This document shows positions 55,815 through 64,000 of a stretch of 64,000 bases of DNA, piece by piece; the stretch's first letter is position 1; every line of letters starts with the position of its first letter. The notes below the pieces were generated by a model. It worked only from the letters and a program-made list of their open reading frames with translations. It was not told where the DNA came from and did not search any database. The stretch is from the NCBI GenBank assembly GCA_022447185.1, contig JAKVAY010000038.1:1-64000 (forward strand), given 5' to 3'. Both the position numbers and the translations under genes were made by a program. This stretch comes from Fuerstiella sp. GTDB taxonomy: Bacteria > Planctomycetota > Planctomycetia > Planctomycetales > Planctomycetaceae.

Positions 55815-57734
55815 CTATGAATCCGATTCTTTACCAAGAAATAGGATTCCTCCGATGCACACGGCAATTGCCACCGGCAGGCAGATCCACCACGGAATTC
55901 CAAAACCGATTGGCAAGTACCCCAGTAACACTGAGGTGATGGCAGTCAACAGAGCGTACGGAAGCTGCGTTGTGACGTGCAGAAGATGTTCACATCCGGC
56001 GGCGGCTGATGAGAGGACCGTCGTATCAGATATCGGCGAACAATGGTCTCCAAAGATAGCTCCTGCTAAAACTGCCCCGATTGTACTGCCAAATACGGGA
56101 TCATTCAGAATGACTGCATTTGTACTGCCCATCAGATCGCAGGTGAGAGGAATCAGTATCGGGAGCAGCAGTGCCATTGTGGTGAAGGAGCTGCCAATTG
56201 CTGTTGCGATCGCTCCCGCAGCAAGAAAAGCAATGGCTGGCAGGAATTCGGGGCGAACTGAGTTTCCAATCATCGCAATGATGTACCCGGCCGTATTAAG
56301 TTGACCAGTGTCACAGACGGCAGAGACTCCCCATGCCAAAACGAGTATCACTACGGCAGGAATCATAGAACTGATGCCCGATATCCAGCTGCGGATGCAG
56401 TCGTCCAGTGACATTTGGCTGAACGACAGAGACAGCACGATTGCCAGGGTCGATGAAACGAATGAGGCAATCAGCAGCAGCCTGTAGGCATCAATCCCCT
56501 GCCGAAACCCGGTTACGGTGATAATCACCAGGCTAAATACCGGTATCACTGCGAGCCAGATGCTGCCATGGGTTTTCGATGTCTGTGATGAGGATTGGAC
56601 TGAAGGTTGGTTTTGTTCTGTCCGCAGCATGGGGCCAAAATCCCGTCCGCTGCACGCGACCACAGCGACGACACAGATCATCAGGATTGGATAAATTCGG
56701 AATGGAATGGTAGACCAGAAGAAATCCGCTGCATTTGCCTCGACTCCAGCGGCTTCAAATCCTGCGACAACCTGATCGATCTCAAAAGCTGTCCAGGTAC
56801 TGATGGCCAGGCCGGCAACGGGTGCCGAGGTTGAATCGATCAGGAATGCCAGCTTGGCTCGTGAGAATCTCAGTTTGTCGCTCAGCGGTCTCATCGCTCC
56901 ACCGATCAACATGGAATTAGCGTAGTCGTCAAAAAACACCAGAAATCCCATAAGCCATGTCAGGAACATGCCTCTGCGACGTGTCGAAGCGAGACCGGAC
57001 ATCGACTCAATGGCTGTTCTCGTTCCCCCACTGTCGTTCATCAGCCCGATCATGGCTCCCAGCAACAGTGTAAACAGGATCACAGAGGCATGATCGTAAT
57101 CGGCAATTGTCCGCACCATCGTTTCGCAGAACACAGGTACTGCCAGATATGACTCGGTTAGTGGAAAGAACAGCAGGCATCCTCCAAATATTGCCAGCAC
57201 GAGTGATACCGTCACGTCCCTGAACAGAACAACCAGTCCAATGGCCAGAATCGGAGGTAGAAGCCTCAGCCACGATGGTCGTACATGAACTGGAAAGTGC
57301 CAGTGTTGTTTGTTGGCAGTGACGGAGATCCCGTGTGGTGACACCCTTATTTGGCGAACGCCAAGCAGAGCAGGTGTGACCTGAAGTAATCCGGATTTAA
57401 ATGTGACCTCGCCTGCAAATGGTCGGAGTTCTGAATTCGCAGCGGCATTCCCGGTGCGGATTGCCAGGCCGGAAAGTGACACCGTCCCTGACCATGTTGT
57501 GAGCATGCTTCCGTCTTCGCCAACAGCTCGAAACGTCAGCTTTGATATGCCGGCTCCGGCAGGAAAGGTGTGTGGGCTGTCGAATATTATGTCTGCCGGA
57601 GCAACCGATTCTTCTGCCGCAGTGGAAACCGATGGCAGCGTACAGACAGCAATGAAAATCGACCGACGTATGACATTGTTCAGGTACATGTGAACGGTGA
57701 CTCTTGCTGAGTTCACAGGAATCGGATTCGACAT
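55815..57734 (-). CDS. NhaC-type Na+/H+ antiporter family protein with secreted N-terminal domain
   Basis: 639 residues. Residues ~155-639 form a polytopic transporter with the NhaC pattern ([60 protein letters not shown]). Unusually, a segment of about 130 residues precedes it: a signal-like helix ([21 protein letters not shown]) then a beta-rich extracytoplasmic region. The start ATG at 57734 shares one base with the histidine kinase stop (TAATG), so translation is coupled; the ATG at 57689 is an alternative start. A role in Na+ or amino-acid/organic-acid exchange is inferred from the family. Confidence 0.8.
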   Translation of the reverse strand: MSNPIPVNSARVTVHMYLNNVIRRSIFIAVCTLPSVSTAAEESVAPADIIFDSPHTFPAGAGISKLTFRAVGEDGSMLTTWSGTVSLSGLAIRTGNAAANSELRPFAGEVTFKSGLLQVTPALLGVRQIRVSPHGISVTANKQHWHFPVHVRPSWLRLLPPILAIGLVVLFRDVTVSLVLAIFGGCLLFFPLTESYLAVPVFCETMVRTIADYDHASVILFTLLLGAMIGLMNDSGGTRTAIESMSGLASTRRRGMFLTWLMGFLVFFDDYANSMLIGGAMRPLSDKLRFSRAKLAFLIDSTSAPVAGLAISTWTAFEIDQVVAGFEAAGVEANAADFFWSTIPFRIYPILMICVVAVVACSGRDFGPMLRTEQNQPSVQSSSQTSKTHGSIWLAVIPVFSLVIITVTGFRQGIDAYRLLLIASFVSSTLAIVLSLSFSQMSLDDCIRSWISGISSMIPAVVILVLAWGVSAVCDTGQLNTAGYIIAMIGNSVRPEFLPAIAFLAAGAIATAIGSSFTTMALLLPILIPLTCDLMGSTNAVILNDPVFGSTIGAVLAGAIFGDHCSPISDTTVLSSAAAGCEHLLHVTTQLPYALLTAITSVLLGYLPIGFGIPWWICLPVAIAVCIGGILFLGKESDS

Positions 57735-58879
57735 TACCCAACGCGCGGCAGGACGACAACAAACTTTGCACCACCGTCTGGCGGTGATTCCTGAAGAATC
57801 AATCCACCATGGTTTCTCGCGATTTGCCAGCAGACCGGCAACCCAAATCCAATGCCACGGCCTGCCTGCCGACCAGAAAAAAACGGATCGAACAAATGCC
57901 GACGCAATTTTTCATCGGTAATGCCGGGACCCTGATCACTCACCGTGAGAATGACGGCGCTGGCATCGATTATTAGGCTCACAAGGATGTCCGCTCTGAC
58001 ACCACCGTCGAGACACGCCTCCATGGCATTTCGTGCCAGATGGCTGACTAGGGTGCGAATCTGCGAAGAATCGATGTCAATTGTGACCGGCGGGGTGGGA
58101 AGGTCGAACCGTACCTGGCTGGATGGAGCCTCGAATGAATTAACAGCATCCGAAGTAGCCTGTCTGACCAGGTCAACCATTTCGCACCGCTCGGGATCAG
58201 GTGCCGGTGGTCTGGCGAACAACATACAATCGCCAATCATGTCGCGAATTCGCCAAGCCTGAGAACCGATTGTTCCCAGTGACTGCCGGCGAGCCGTGAG
58301 TGGTTCCTGATTGAGCAGCAACTGTGTTTGCCCAATGATGCTGCCCAGGGGATTATTGATTTCATGTCCCGCTCCGGCCGCGAACTCTGCCATCGATTCC
58401 ATACGATCTGGATCAGGGATAACAGTGTGCTGCGACCGGGCGTTTGCCAGAACAGTGGCTGCAGCGTCTGCGGTTGTCGTGTCGGAAGTTTTCGGACGGT
58501 TTACCAGACATGCCGAAAATCGATCCGGCCATACAAACGATCTCAGATCGTGTGATGATCCGTGTGGCGACGCAATTTCCGTTAACTGATCAACAGCGAA
58601 TAATGCAGTAATGGACCGCTGTCCTGCAGTCATCGAGACGTTGATGTCTCCGTCTGAGCTGCGACTTGCGTTCGCGACCAGATATTCGGAACCGGAAGTG
58701 AAGGTGATGGCGACAGCTGTGTCAGCATCCTCGGTGAGGAGCCAGATCGCAGCAGCTGCTGACACTGCATCTTCCGTGGCCGATGGCACTGTCAGGCAGC
58801 GCAGGATTTTCTTTACCCAGTCAGTTGATTCGATCCGATCCTGCCTGATGAGATTCAATTCCTCAGCATCGTGCCGCAT
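57734..58879 (-). CDS. Soluble histidine kinase
   Basis: 381 residues, no membrane segment or signal peptide. Residues ~1-150 are an unrecognised sensor region with many Ala/Thr. The H-box AEFAAGAGHEINNPLGSIIGQ contains His172, and catalytic ATPase boxes follow: HLARNAMEACLDGG (N), VSDQGPGIT (G1), FDPFFSGRQAGRGIGFGLPV (G2). It likely senses a cytoplasmic or partner-protein signal and passes phosphate to a receiver, probably the HTH-receiver protein encoded upstream. Its stop overlaps the NhaC-like start by one base, so kinase and transporter are co-translated. Confidence 0.85.
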   Translation of the reverse strand: MRHDAEELNLIRQDRIESTDWVKKILRCLTVPSATEDAVSAAAAIWLLTEDADTAVAITFTSGSEYLVANASRSSDGDINVSMTAGQRSITALFAVDQLTEIASPHGSSHDLRSFVWPDRFSACLVNRPKTSDTTTADAAATVLANARSQHTVIPDPDRMESMAEFAAGAGHEINNPLGSIIGQTQLLLNQEPLTARRQSLGTIGSQAWRIRDMIGDCMLFARPPAPDPERCEMVDLVRQATSDAVNSFEAPSSQVRFDLPTPPVTIDIDSSQIRTLVSHLARNAMEACLDGGVRADILVSLIIDASAVILTVSDQGPGITDEKLRRHLFDPFFSGRQAGRGIGFGLPVCWQIARNHGGLILQESPPDGGAKFVVVLPRVG

Positions 58880-59028
58880 GTACTGCGGCGCTCAAAGTTC
58901 AGACGATTCGTCGATACAACACGGAACCAACTCCGGACAAATGAACGAGTGACTGTTGCCCATCGAAAATTGACCGTCCGATTTTCGGAGGCCTGTGGGT
59001 GTATCGGCAACGAATGACTGTCTGGGAG

Positions 59029-59607
59029 TCAGGACGCGAGCTGTTCAATGTCCAGCAGTCTGCAGACTCGTTCTATCAGATGATCGATTTCAAATGGCTT
59101 CTGCACGAAGTGATCTGCTCCGGCATCCTTTAGATCCTGGATCTTGTCCTGTTCCACCATTCCGCTGATACAAATGATGCGAACGTCATCCATGGCGGAA
59201 TCACTTCGGACACGCTGGCATACTTCCTTGCCATTGATGTCCGGAAGCATCACATCCAGAACGATGATGTCAGGATGATATTCTTTCACCATCATCCCGG
59301 CATCGAACCCATTGTCAGCCGTTCGTAACTCAAATCGTCCGTCGGCGATCAGTGCATCTGAGATCAGTTCAACGAGTTCCGCATCGTCATCGACGATGAG
59401 GGCCCGGCGTTTGCCACTCTCCAAGGCATCCGTTGGAATCCCGTTTTCCTTCATGAATTTATAGAGAACGTCGCGGGGTATCCGACGAAATCGTGAGCCT
59501 GGTACTCGAAATCCTTTGAGTTGTCCGGAATCAAAACACCGAATGATCGTTTGCTGACTGACTTTACAGATTTTGGCAGCTTCGCCAGTGGTAAACACCG
59601 TTTTCAT
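59029..59607 (-). CDS. Response regulator with N-terminal excisionase-type HTH and receiver domain
   Basis: 192 residues, preceded by the strong ribosome-binding site GGAGGTG (59614-59620). Residues 1-50 are a MerR/excisionase-type helix-turn-helix (FTTGEAAKICKVSQQTIIRC, then GSRFRRIPRDVLYKFM). Residues 68-192 are a receiver domain with the acidic pair in LIVDDDAELVE, phospho-acceptor Asp118 in IIVLDVMLPDINGKEV and Lys169 in HFVQKPFE. HTH-then-receiver order is the reverse of most response regulators. It lies 149 bp before the histidine kinase and is its probable partner. Confidence 0.9.
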   Translation of the reverse strand: MKTVFTTGEAAKICKVSQQTIIRCFDSGQLKGFRVPGSRFRRIPRDVLYKFMKENGIPTDALESGKRRALIVDDDAELVELISDALIADGRFELRTADNGFDAGMMVKEYHPDIIVLDVMLPDINGKEVCQRVRSDSAMDDVRIICISGMVEQDKIQDLKDAGADHFVQKPFEIDHLIERVCRLLDIEQLAS

Positions 59608-60091
59608 AGATCACACCTCCATTCTGTGGGAAGCGATGAGCTGCAAACAGCAGTCGTTCATCGTCCGACTACGTTCGGACATCATCCGTGGACCACCTGC
59701 GACAACGGCTGAAACTCAATCTGACGTTGTCACGTCCCACTTTAAATTGCTGACCGAATTTCTTGATGCGTCAAAGCAGAAACTGACAGACTGTCGAATC
59801 TCACCAGTTCATCTGATTGACTGCTTCTTCCCGGGTTGTTTTATTCCTCATGTTAACCGATTGTATCTATTCGCAAAAGTCGGTCAACTGGAGTTTTGTT
59901 GCGTAAACTTCCTGAAGTGTCAAGACGGCGTTTTTCTCTGGTTTCGTATATAAAGACACATAATTCACAGACATCGGTCGGGAAGGATGTGTTGGGTGTA
60001 AAAAACGTAGGTGTGGCGTGTGGTTGACTGGGGCTGACACCTTCAACGTTTTTGATCGGGCAATACACCACATCCCGGAAGGATTGCTTCT
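59608..60091. other. Intergenic region between mnmG and the response regulator
   Basis: About 480 bp with no supported gene. It holds the response-regulator ribosome-binding site at 59614-59620 and presumably its promoter, plus the 3' end of the mnmG transcript. No terminator with a clear T-run was seen. Confidence 0.35.
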
Positions 60092-61909
60092 CTACGACGA
60101 GTTCAAATACATAACGAGGACTGCAATATCAGCCGGAGTAATCCCGCTCACTCGGCTGGCCTGGCCAACATTTGTCGGCTTCAGGTGGCCGAGTTTTTCT
60201 CTCGCTTCCATTCTAAGCTGAGGCAGCGCAGCAAAGTCAAACGTATCAGGGATTCGCATACTGTCGACTTTTTCGAGCCGAGCGATTTCTGCTTCCTGAC
60301 GGCGAATATAGCCGGCGTATTGAGTGTCGATTTCGATCTGCCGGATACAGTGCGGTGAGAACCTCTCGGTCTTAAGCGAGGGAATGGATTCTTCCGCATT
60401 TCGCCATGTGAATTCCGGTCGTCGCAACCATTCCTCCAGTGAATTGCCCTGAAATCGTGTCTGTGCAATGAACCGAAAGCCCCTTTCGAGTTCATTCTCG
60501 TATGCGTTGTGCCTGCGAGTTCGCTCGGGGCAGACGATTCCCAGTTGAATGCCCAGGGGAGTCAGGCGACGGTCGGCGTTGTCCTGTCGGAGTAGCAGGC
60601 GATACTCGGCCCGAGATGTGAACATTCGATAGGGTTCGTCGACGCCTTTGGTAACCAGGTCATCGATCAGAACTCCCAGATAGGCCTGATTGCGGGACAG
60701 CACGAACGCTGGATGACCGCGAATTTTGAGTGCGGCATTGATACCTGCCAGCAAACCCTGTCCGGCGGCTTCTTCATAGCCGGTTGTCCCGTTGATCTGC
60801 CCTGCGAAATACAATCCAGCCACGCGACGTGTTTCCAGTGTGGCATGGAGTTGAGTGGGTGGAGCAAAGTCGTATTCGACTGCATAACCGAATCGCATGA
60901 TGTCGGCGTGTTCGAGCCCGGGAATTCCGTGAATCATTTTACGTTGAACATCCCGTGGGAGACTCGTTGAGATCCCGTTGCAATAGTATTCAAGAGTGTT
61001 GCGACCTTCGGGTTCGAGAAAGATCTGGTGAGATTCTCTGTCGGCGAATCGTACAATCTTGTCTTCAATCGACGGACAATATCTCGGTCCGGCGCTTTGG
61101 ATCTGTCCCGTGTACATTGGTGATCGATTCAGATTCTCCCGAATCACAGCATGGACTTCAGGCGTCGTTGCTGTGAGATGGCAATCCATCTGAGTCTGCT
61201 CAATTTGATCGGTCAGAAAGGAAAATGGTTGAGGAACACAGTCTCCGGGTTGTCGTTCACATTTTGAAAAATCGATGGTCCGACCATTGATGCGTGCGGG
61301 AGTACCGGTTTTGAATCGTTCGAGTTGGAATCCAAGATCGCGGAGTATCCCGGAAATCCCATGTGCTGCTTTTTCACCTGCCCGTCCGCCTTCACTTGTC
61401 GACTCACCTGTGTGCATAATGGCTTTGAGAAAGGTTCCCGTCGTCAGAATGACGGCGGTTGCACGATAAACGACTCCTCCAGCCACTCGAATGCCTGTCA
61501 CTCGGTTTTTGTCTGTTTCAATCGATTCGACAAGCTCCTGTCTCAGCGATAAGTGTTCCTGCTGTTCGACTCGCCATTTCATTTCGAGCTGGTAGGCCTT
61601 CTTATCTGCCTGTGCTCGCGGGCTGTGCATCGCGGGCCCTTTACCACTGTTCAGCATCCGGAACTGAATACCAGTGGCATCAATGACGCGTCCCATCTCG
61701 CCACCGAGTGCATCAATTTCACGGACGATTTGCCCCTTGGCAACGCCTCCAATTGCCGGATTACAGCTCATCTGACCGACTGTATCACAACTCATTGTTA
61801 ACAGTGCTGTCTTTGCTCCCAGACGCGCACTGGCGAGCGCTGCTTCCGTCCCGGCATGGCCGGCGCCAACGACGATGACATCAAAATCATAGAAGTCTGT
61901 GGCGGACAT
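60092..61909 (-). CDS. mnmG: tRNA uridine-5-carboxymethylaminomethyl modification enzyme MnmG (GidA)
   Basis: 605 residues from the ATG at 61909; the frame runs open to 61987 but that part overlaps the end of ruvB and has no family match. FAD-binding start [23 protein letters not shown], then [45 protein letters not shown], and [13 protein letters not shown]; the C-terminal region [21 protein letters not shown] and [21 protein letters not shown] is normal. With MnmE it modifies the wobble uridine of several tRNAs. It starts 26 bp after the ruvB stop, so the two form an operon. Confidence 0.96.
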   Translation of the reverse strand: MSATDFYDFDVIVVGAGHAGTEAALASARLGAKTALLTMSCDTVGQMSCNPAIGGVAKGQIVREIDALGGEMGRVIDATGIQFRMLNSGKGPAMHSPRAQADKKAYQLEMKWRVEQQEHLSLRQELVESIETDKNRVTGIRVAGGVVYRATAVILTTGTFLKAIMHTGESTSEGGRAGEKAAHGISGILRDLGFQLERFKTGTPARINGRTIDFSKCERQPGDCVPQPFSFLTDQIEQTQMDCHLTATTPEVHAVIRENLNRSPMYTGQIQSAGPRYCPSIEDKIVRFADRESHQIFLEPEGRNTLEYYCNGISTSLPRDVQRKMIHGIPGLEHADIMRFGYAVEYDFAPPTQLHATLETRRVAGLYFAGQINGTTGYEEAAGQGLLAGINAALKIRGHPAFVLSRNQAYLGVLIDDLVTKGVDEPYRMFTSRAEYRLLLRQDNADRRLTPLGIQLGIVCPERTRRHNAYENELERGFRFIAQTRFQGNSLEEWLRRPEFTWRNAEESIPSLKTERFSPHCIRQIEIDTQYAGYIRRQEAEIARLEKVDSMRIPDTFDFAALPQLRMEAREKLGHLKPTNVGQASRVSGITPADIAVLVMYLNSS

Positions 61910-61935
61910 ACGGTGTGAACCTAAAAGAGGCCGGG

Positions 61936-63009
61936 TTAGTCCTCTGACTGCGCATGATCGCCGTCTGGTGTTTCGGGAGATGTGCACCCGAGGTGCGCAT
62001 AGGCTTTTAGCGTCAGTGTCCGACCTCTGGGGGTCCGTTGCAGAAGACCCTCCCGCAGCAGGAAGGGTTCGACTTCGTCTTCCAGAGTATCAGCCGGCAG
62101 GTTCATGGTATGGGCGATTGCCTGGACTCCGGCCGGACCTCCCGAAAATACGGTCATGATAGTTTCCATGTACCGACGATCAGTTTCTTCCAGGCCGATG
62201 CTGTCAACACCCTTCATTTTAAGGGCGGCCTGTGCAACCGGGAGACTAATGACTCCGTCGGATCGTGCATCCGCGAAGTCCCGTGCCCAACGCAGCCAGT
62301 TATTTGCTTTTCTCGGTGTGCCGCGGGACCGCTGCGCAATTTCAATTGCTGCATCATCCGCGATTTCAGTGTTGAGTCGGGCGGCACTCCGGCAGACAAT
62401 TGTGGCAAGTTCGTCCAGCGAATAAAAAGAAAGATGTTCCCGACTGACGAATCGGTCCCGCAATGGAGCTGTCAGCATTCCACTGCGTGTGGTGGCGCCG
62501 ATGACGGTAAACGGTTGTAATTTCATGTTGATCGTGCGCGCATTGAGCCCCTCACCGAGCGTGATGTCGACTCGAAAATCCTCCATGGCCGGATAGATGA
62601 ATTCTTCGACTGCTGGCGGCATGCGATGAATTTCATCGATGAATAATACCGAACCCTCACTCGCATTTGTGAGGTATGGCAGCAGATCTTTTGGGGCGCT
62701 CAGAGATGGTCCCGCCGTGATCTGAAAATCGGTTCCCAGTTCCCGGGGAATGACCATTGCCAGCGTGGTTTTTCCGAGTCCCGGCGGCCCGTCCATCAGC
62801 AGATGTCCAAGCGGGTCTCCTCGCTTTTCGGCTGCCTGCAGGAGAATACGGATTCGTTCGACCACCGCTGCCTGACCGATGACATCGTCCAGTTGAGACG
62901 GTCGGAGTTCGTCATCTGATTCCCTTGACCGGGTTGCTCTTTGGTCAGGTTGAGGCTCGCGTGCGCCATCATCAGAGTCATCACTGCGGATTGTGGGTTC
63001 ACGAGCCAT
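61936..63009 (-). CDS. ruvB: Holliday junction branch migration ATPase RuvB
   Basis: 357 residues. Walker [10 protein letters not shown] (residues 74-82), Walker [11 protein letters not shown], sensor region [19 protein letters not shown], and the C-terminal winged helix ([21 protein letters not shown]). RuvB drives branch migration of Holliday junctions with RuvA. The N-terminal 35 residues are acidic and disordered ([14 protein letters not shown]). The ruvA and ruvC genes are not in the window. First gene of the ruvB-mnmG pair. Length is slightly above the usual 330-350. Confidence 0.96.
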   Translation of the reverse strand: MAREPTIRSDDSDDGAREPQPDQRATRSRESDDELRPSQLDDVIGQAAVVERIRILLQAAEKRGDPLGHLLMDGPPGLGKTTLAMVIPRELGTDFQITAGPSLSAPKDLLPYLTNASEGSVLFIDEIHRMPPAVEEFIYPAMEDFRVDITLGEGLNARTINMKLQPFTVIGATTRSGMLTAPLRDRFVSREHLSFYSLDELATIVCRSAARLNTEIADDAAIEIAQRSRGTPRKANNWLRWARDFADARSDGVISLPVAQAALKMKGVDSIGLEETDRRYMETIMTVFSGGPAGVQAIAHTMNLPADTLEDEVEPFLLREGLLQRTPRGRTLTLKAYAHLGCTSPETPDGDHAQSED

Positions 63010-63259
63010 TGGACGATTTGGGAATGTGTGATGTGGACCTGGAACGGGTTCGAAAGCGACATTCAGTTTCCGCAGTACGTCCGTTTCCGAATCATGCTGT
63101 CAGTACAATTGTCAATTAAACCAGCTTTCGTTGTCCATCAAACGTCTGACGTCCAGACAAAGTTGACCAAGCGTCATTTGAAAATCCCGGAACTGGTGCT
63201 GGAGGCGTCGTTCCAGTCTGATTTATCCGTCCTGATCGGTCAAATCCTGTGATCTCCGA

Positions 63260-64000
63260 TCATTCCGAAGTCACAGGTTCGCCTTCCGGCGGTTTCGACT
63301 TGGATGCCACATCTGTACCAGGCAATCTCGAGTTCAGCCGTTTAATTACTGCGTCATCAGGAACGTCCGATGATTGCTCCGTTGACAGGGCCTTTTTCCA
63401 TAATTCGACAGCTTCGTCATCGCGACCCAATGCCTTGTATACATCACCGAGATGTTCCTGAAGGGTTGCGTCCTGGAATTCGGGATCGCTGTTTGCTGTG
63501 AGCAGTGCTTCAAGTGCCTCCTCGTAGCGTTCGAGTCGATAGAGCACCCAGCCAAGGCTGTCGAGGTACGCTCGATTGTCTGGTTCAGCCTCCACTGCGA
63601 GTTCGATCATTTTAAACGCCTGCTCGAGATTCTTGTTTTGATCCGCGTAAAGATAACCAAGGTCGTTGTTCACCCCTGGGTCATCGGGTTGTTCTTCAAA
63701 TAATTCTTCCAGAATCATTTCGGCTGATGAATTGTCACCCCGTTCAACATAGACCGCTGATAACGACAACCGCGCTCGTCGCCTGGTGACTTCATCCTGC
63801 GCAGGGCTGTCGATGACGTTCTGATACACATTGATGCATTCGTCCCACCTCCCGGCCTGGGAGTGAATTGTGGCTAACAGCATTCTCGCGCTGTTTTGAA
63901 CGTCAGGTGCGTCTTTGCCTTTCTCAATTGCCGCTTCCAGCGATTCCTGCGCATCACCGGACTTGCTATCCTGGAAATAGATCCAGCCCAGCCGATACAG
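63260..64000 (-). CDS. TPR protein, 5' end missing
   Basis: The frame is open from base 64000 to the stop at 63260-63262; the ATG at 63883 is internal because residues before it (YRLGWIYFQDSKSGDAQESL) are in frame and TPR-like. About six TPR units follow: MLLATIHSQAGRWDECINVY, RLSLSAVYVERGDNSSAEMI, LGYLYADQNKNLEQAFKMIE, YLDSLGWVLYRLERYEEALE, LQEHLGDVYKALGRDDEAVE. The tail is acidic and disordered. The 5' region of the gene, including any signal peptide, lies right of the window. Scaffold role inferred. Confidence 0.8.
   Translation of the reverse strand: MYRLGWIYFQDSKSGDAQESLEAAIEKGKDAPDVQNSARMLLATIHSQAGRWDECINVYQNVIDSPAQDEVTRRRARLSLSAVYVERGDNSSAEMILEELFEEQPDDPGVNNDLGYLYADQNKNLEQAFKMIELAVEAEPDNRAYLDSLGWVLYRLERYEEALEALLTANSDPEFQDATLQEHLGDVYKALGRDDEAVELWKKALSTEQSSDVPDDAVIKRLNSRLPGTDVASKSKPPEGEPVTSE

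Overview
The window looks like a chromosomal segment of a Planctomycetota bacterium, probably Planctomycetaceae-like; the genus cannot be fixed from the sequence alone. Reasons: a DUF1549/DUF1553 protein next to a DUF1501 protein, Tat-exported Gfo/Idh/MocA and NHL proteins, secreted DUF1573 proteins, a leucine-rich-repeat lipoprotein, a typical planctomycete collection of uncharacterised secreted proteins, moderate GC, and long loosely packed intergenic stretches. No rRNA, tRNA, CRISPR array, prophage or complete insertion sequence was recognised. Both ends cut genes: a PQQ-type sugar dehydrogenase at the left and a TPR protein at the right.

Layout. 1-7.6 kb: exported and oxidoreductase functions (sugar dehydrogenase, a DMFase-like Tat protein coupled to a SAF-domain oxidoreductase, a secreted creatininase relative, a Gfo/Idh/MocA enzyme). 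7.8-16.9 kb: LRR lipoprotein, hemL, an NlpI-like TPR protein, nnrE, an SDR, fabH, a small secreted protein and murA. 17.2-21.4 kb: leftward run hisD, sugar isomerase-like TIM barrel, prmC and cobB. 21.5-25.9 kb: threonine aldolase, a FlgM-like small protein, a Fur-family regulator, a prepilin peptidase and rpsR. 26.4-31.0 kb: a leftward ketosynthase / acyl carrier protein / CrtI-like oxidoreductase / PaaK-like ligase set, likely a specialised acyl-chain pathway, with a perfect 20-bp inverted repeat inside. 31.4-38 kb: NHL protein, SUKH plus DUF971 pair, then DUF1549/1553 and DUF1501.

38.2-44.7 kb is a tight leftward run: WecA/TagO-like sugar-phosphate transferase, O-antigen ligase/polymerase-like protein, DUF1573 lipoprotein, and a membrane-anchored UshA-like/tetraheme cytochrome fusion. 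Divergent from it at 45.2-48.0 kb lie a TPR protein, an LpoB-like lipoprotein and a COG3014-like lipoprotein, probably a cell-envelope module. After a DUF1573 protein comes a 1.4-kb stretch with no recognised gene, ending in a 34-codon gene for a very basic protein (50514-50618, minus strand) resembling the small ribosomal protein bL37, with a strong terminator behind it. 50.9-54.5 kb holds a HAD phosphatase and alaS. 54.7-59.6 kb is a leftward set: an HTH-receiver response regulator, a soluble histidine kinase, an NhaC-type antiporter with an extra secreted-type N-terminal domain, and a DapA-family aldolase. The window closes with ruvB-mnmG and a partial TPR gene.

Most interesting candidates: the bL37-like microprotein, the ketosynthase/ACP/CrtI-like/ligase cluster with its hairpin, the kinase-antiporter coupling, and the LpoB/COG3014 pair in a planctomycete.
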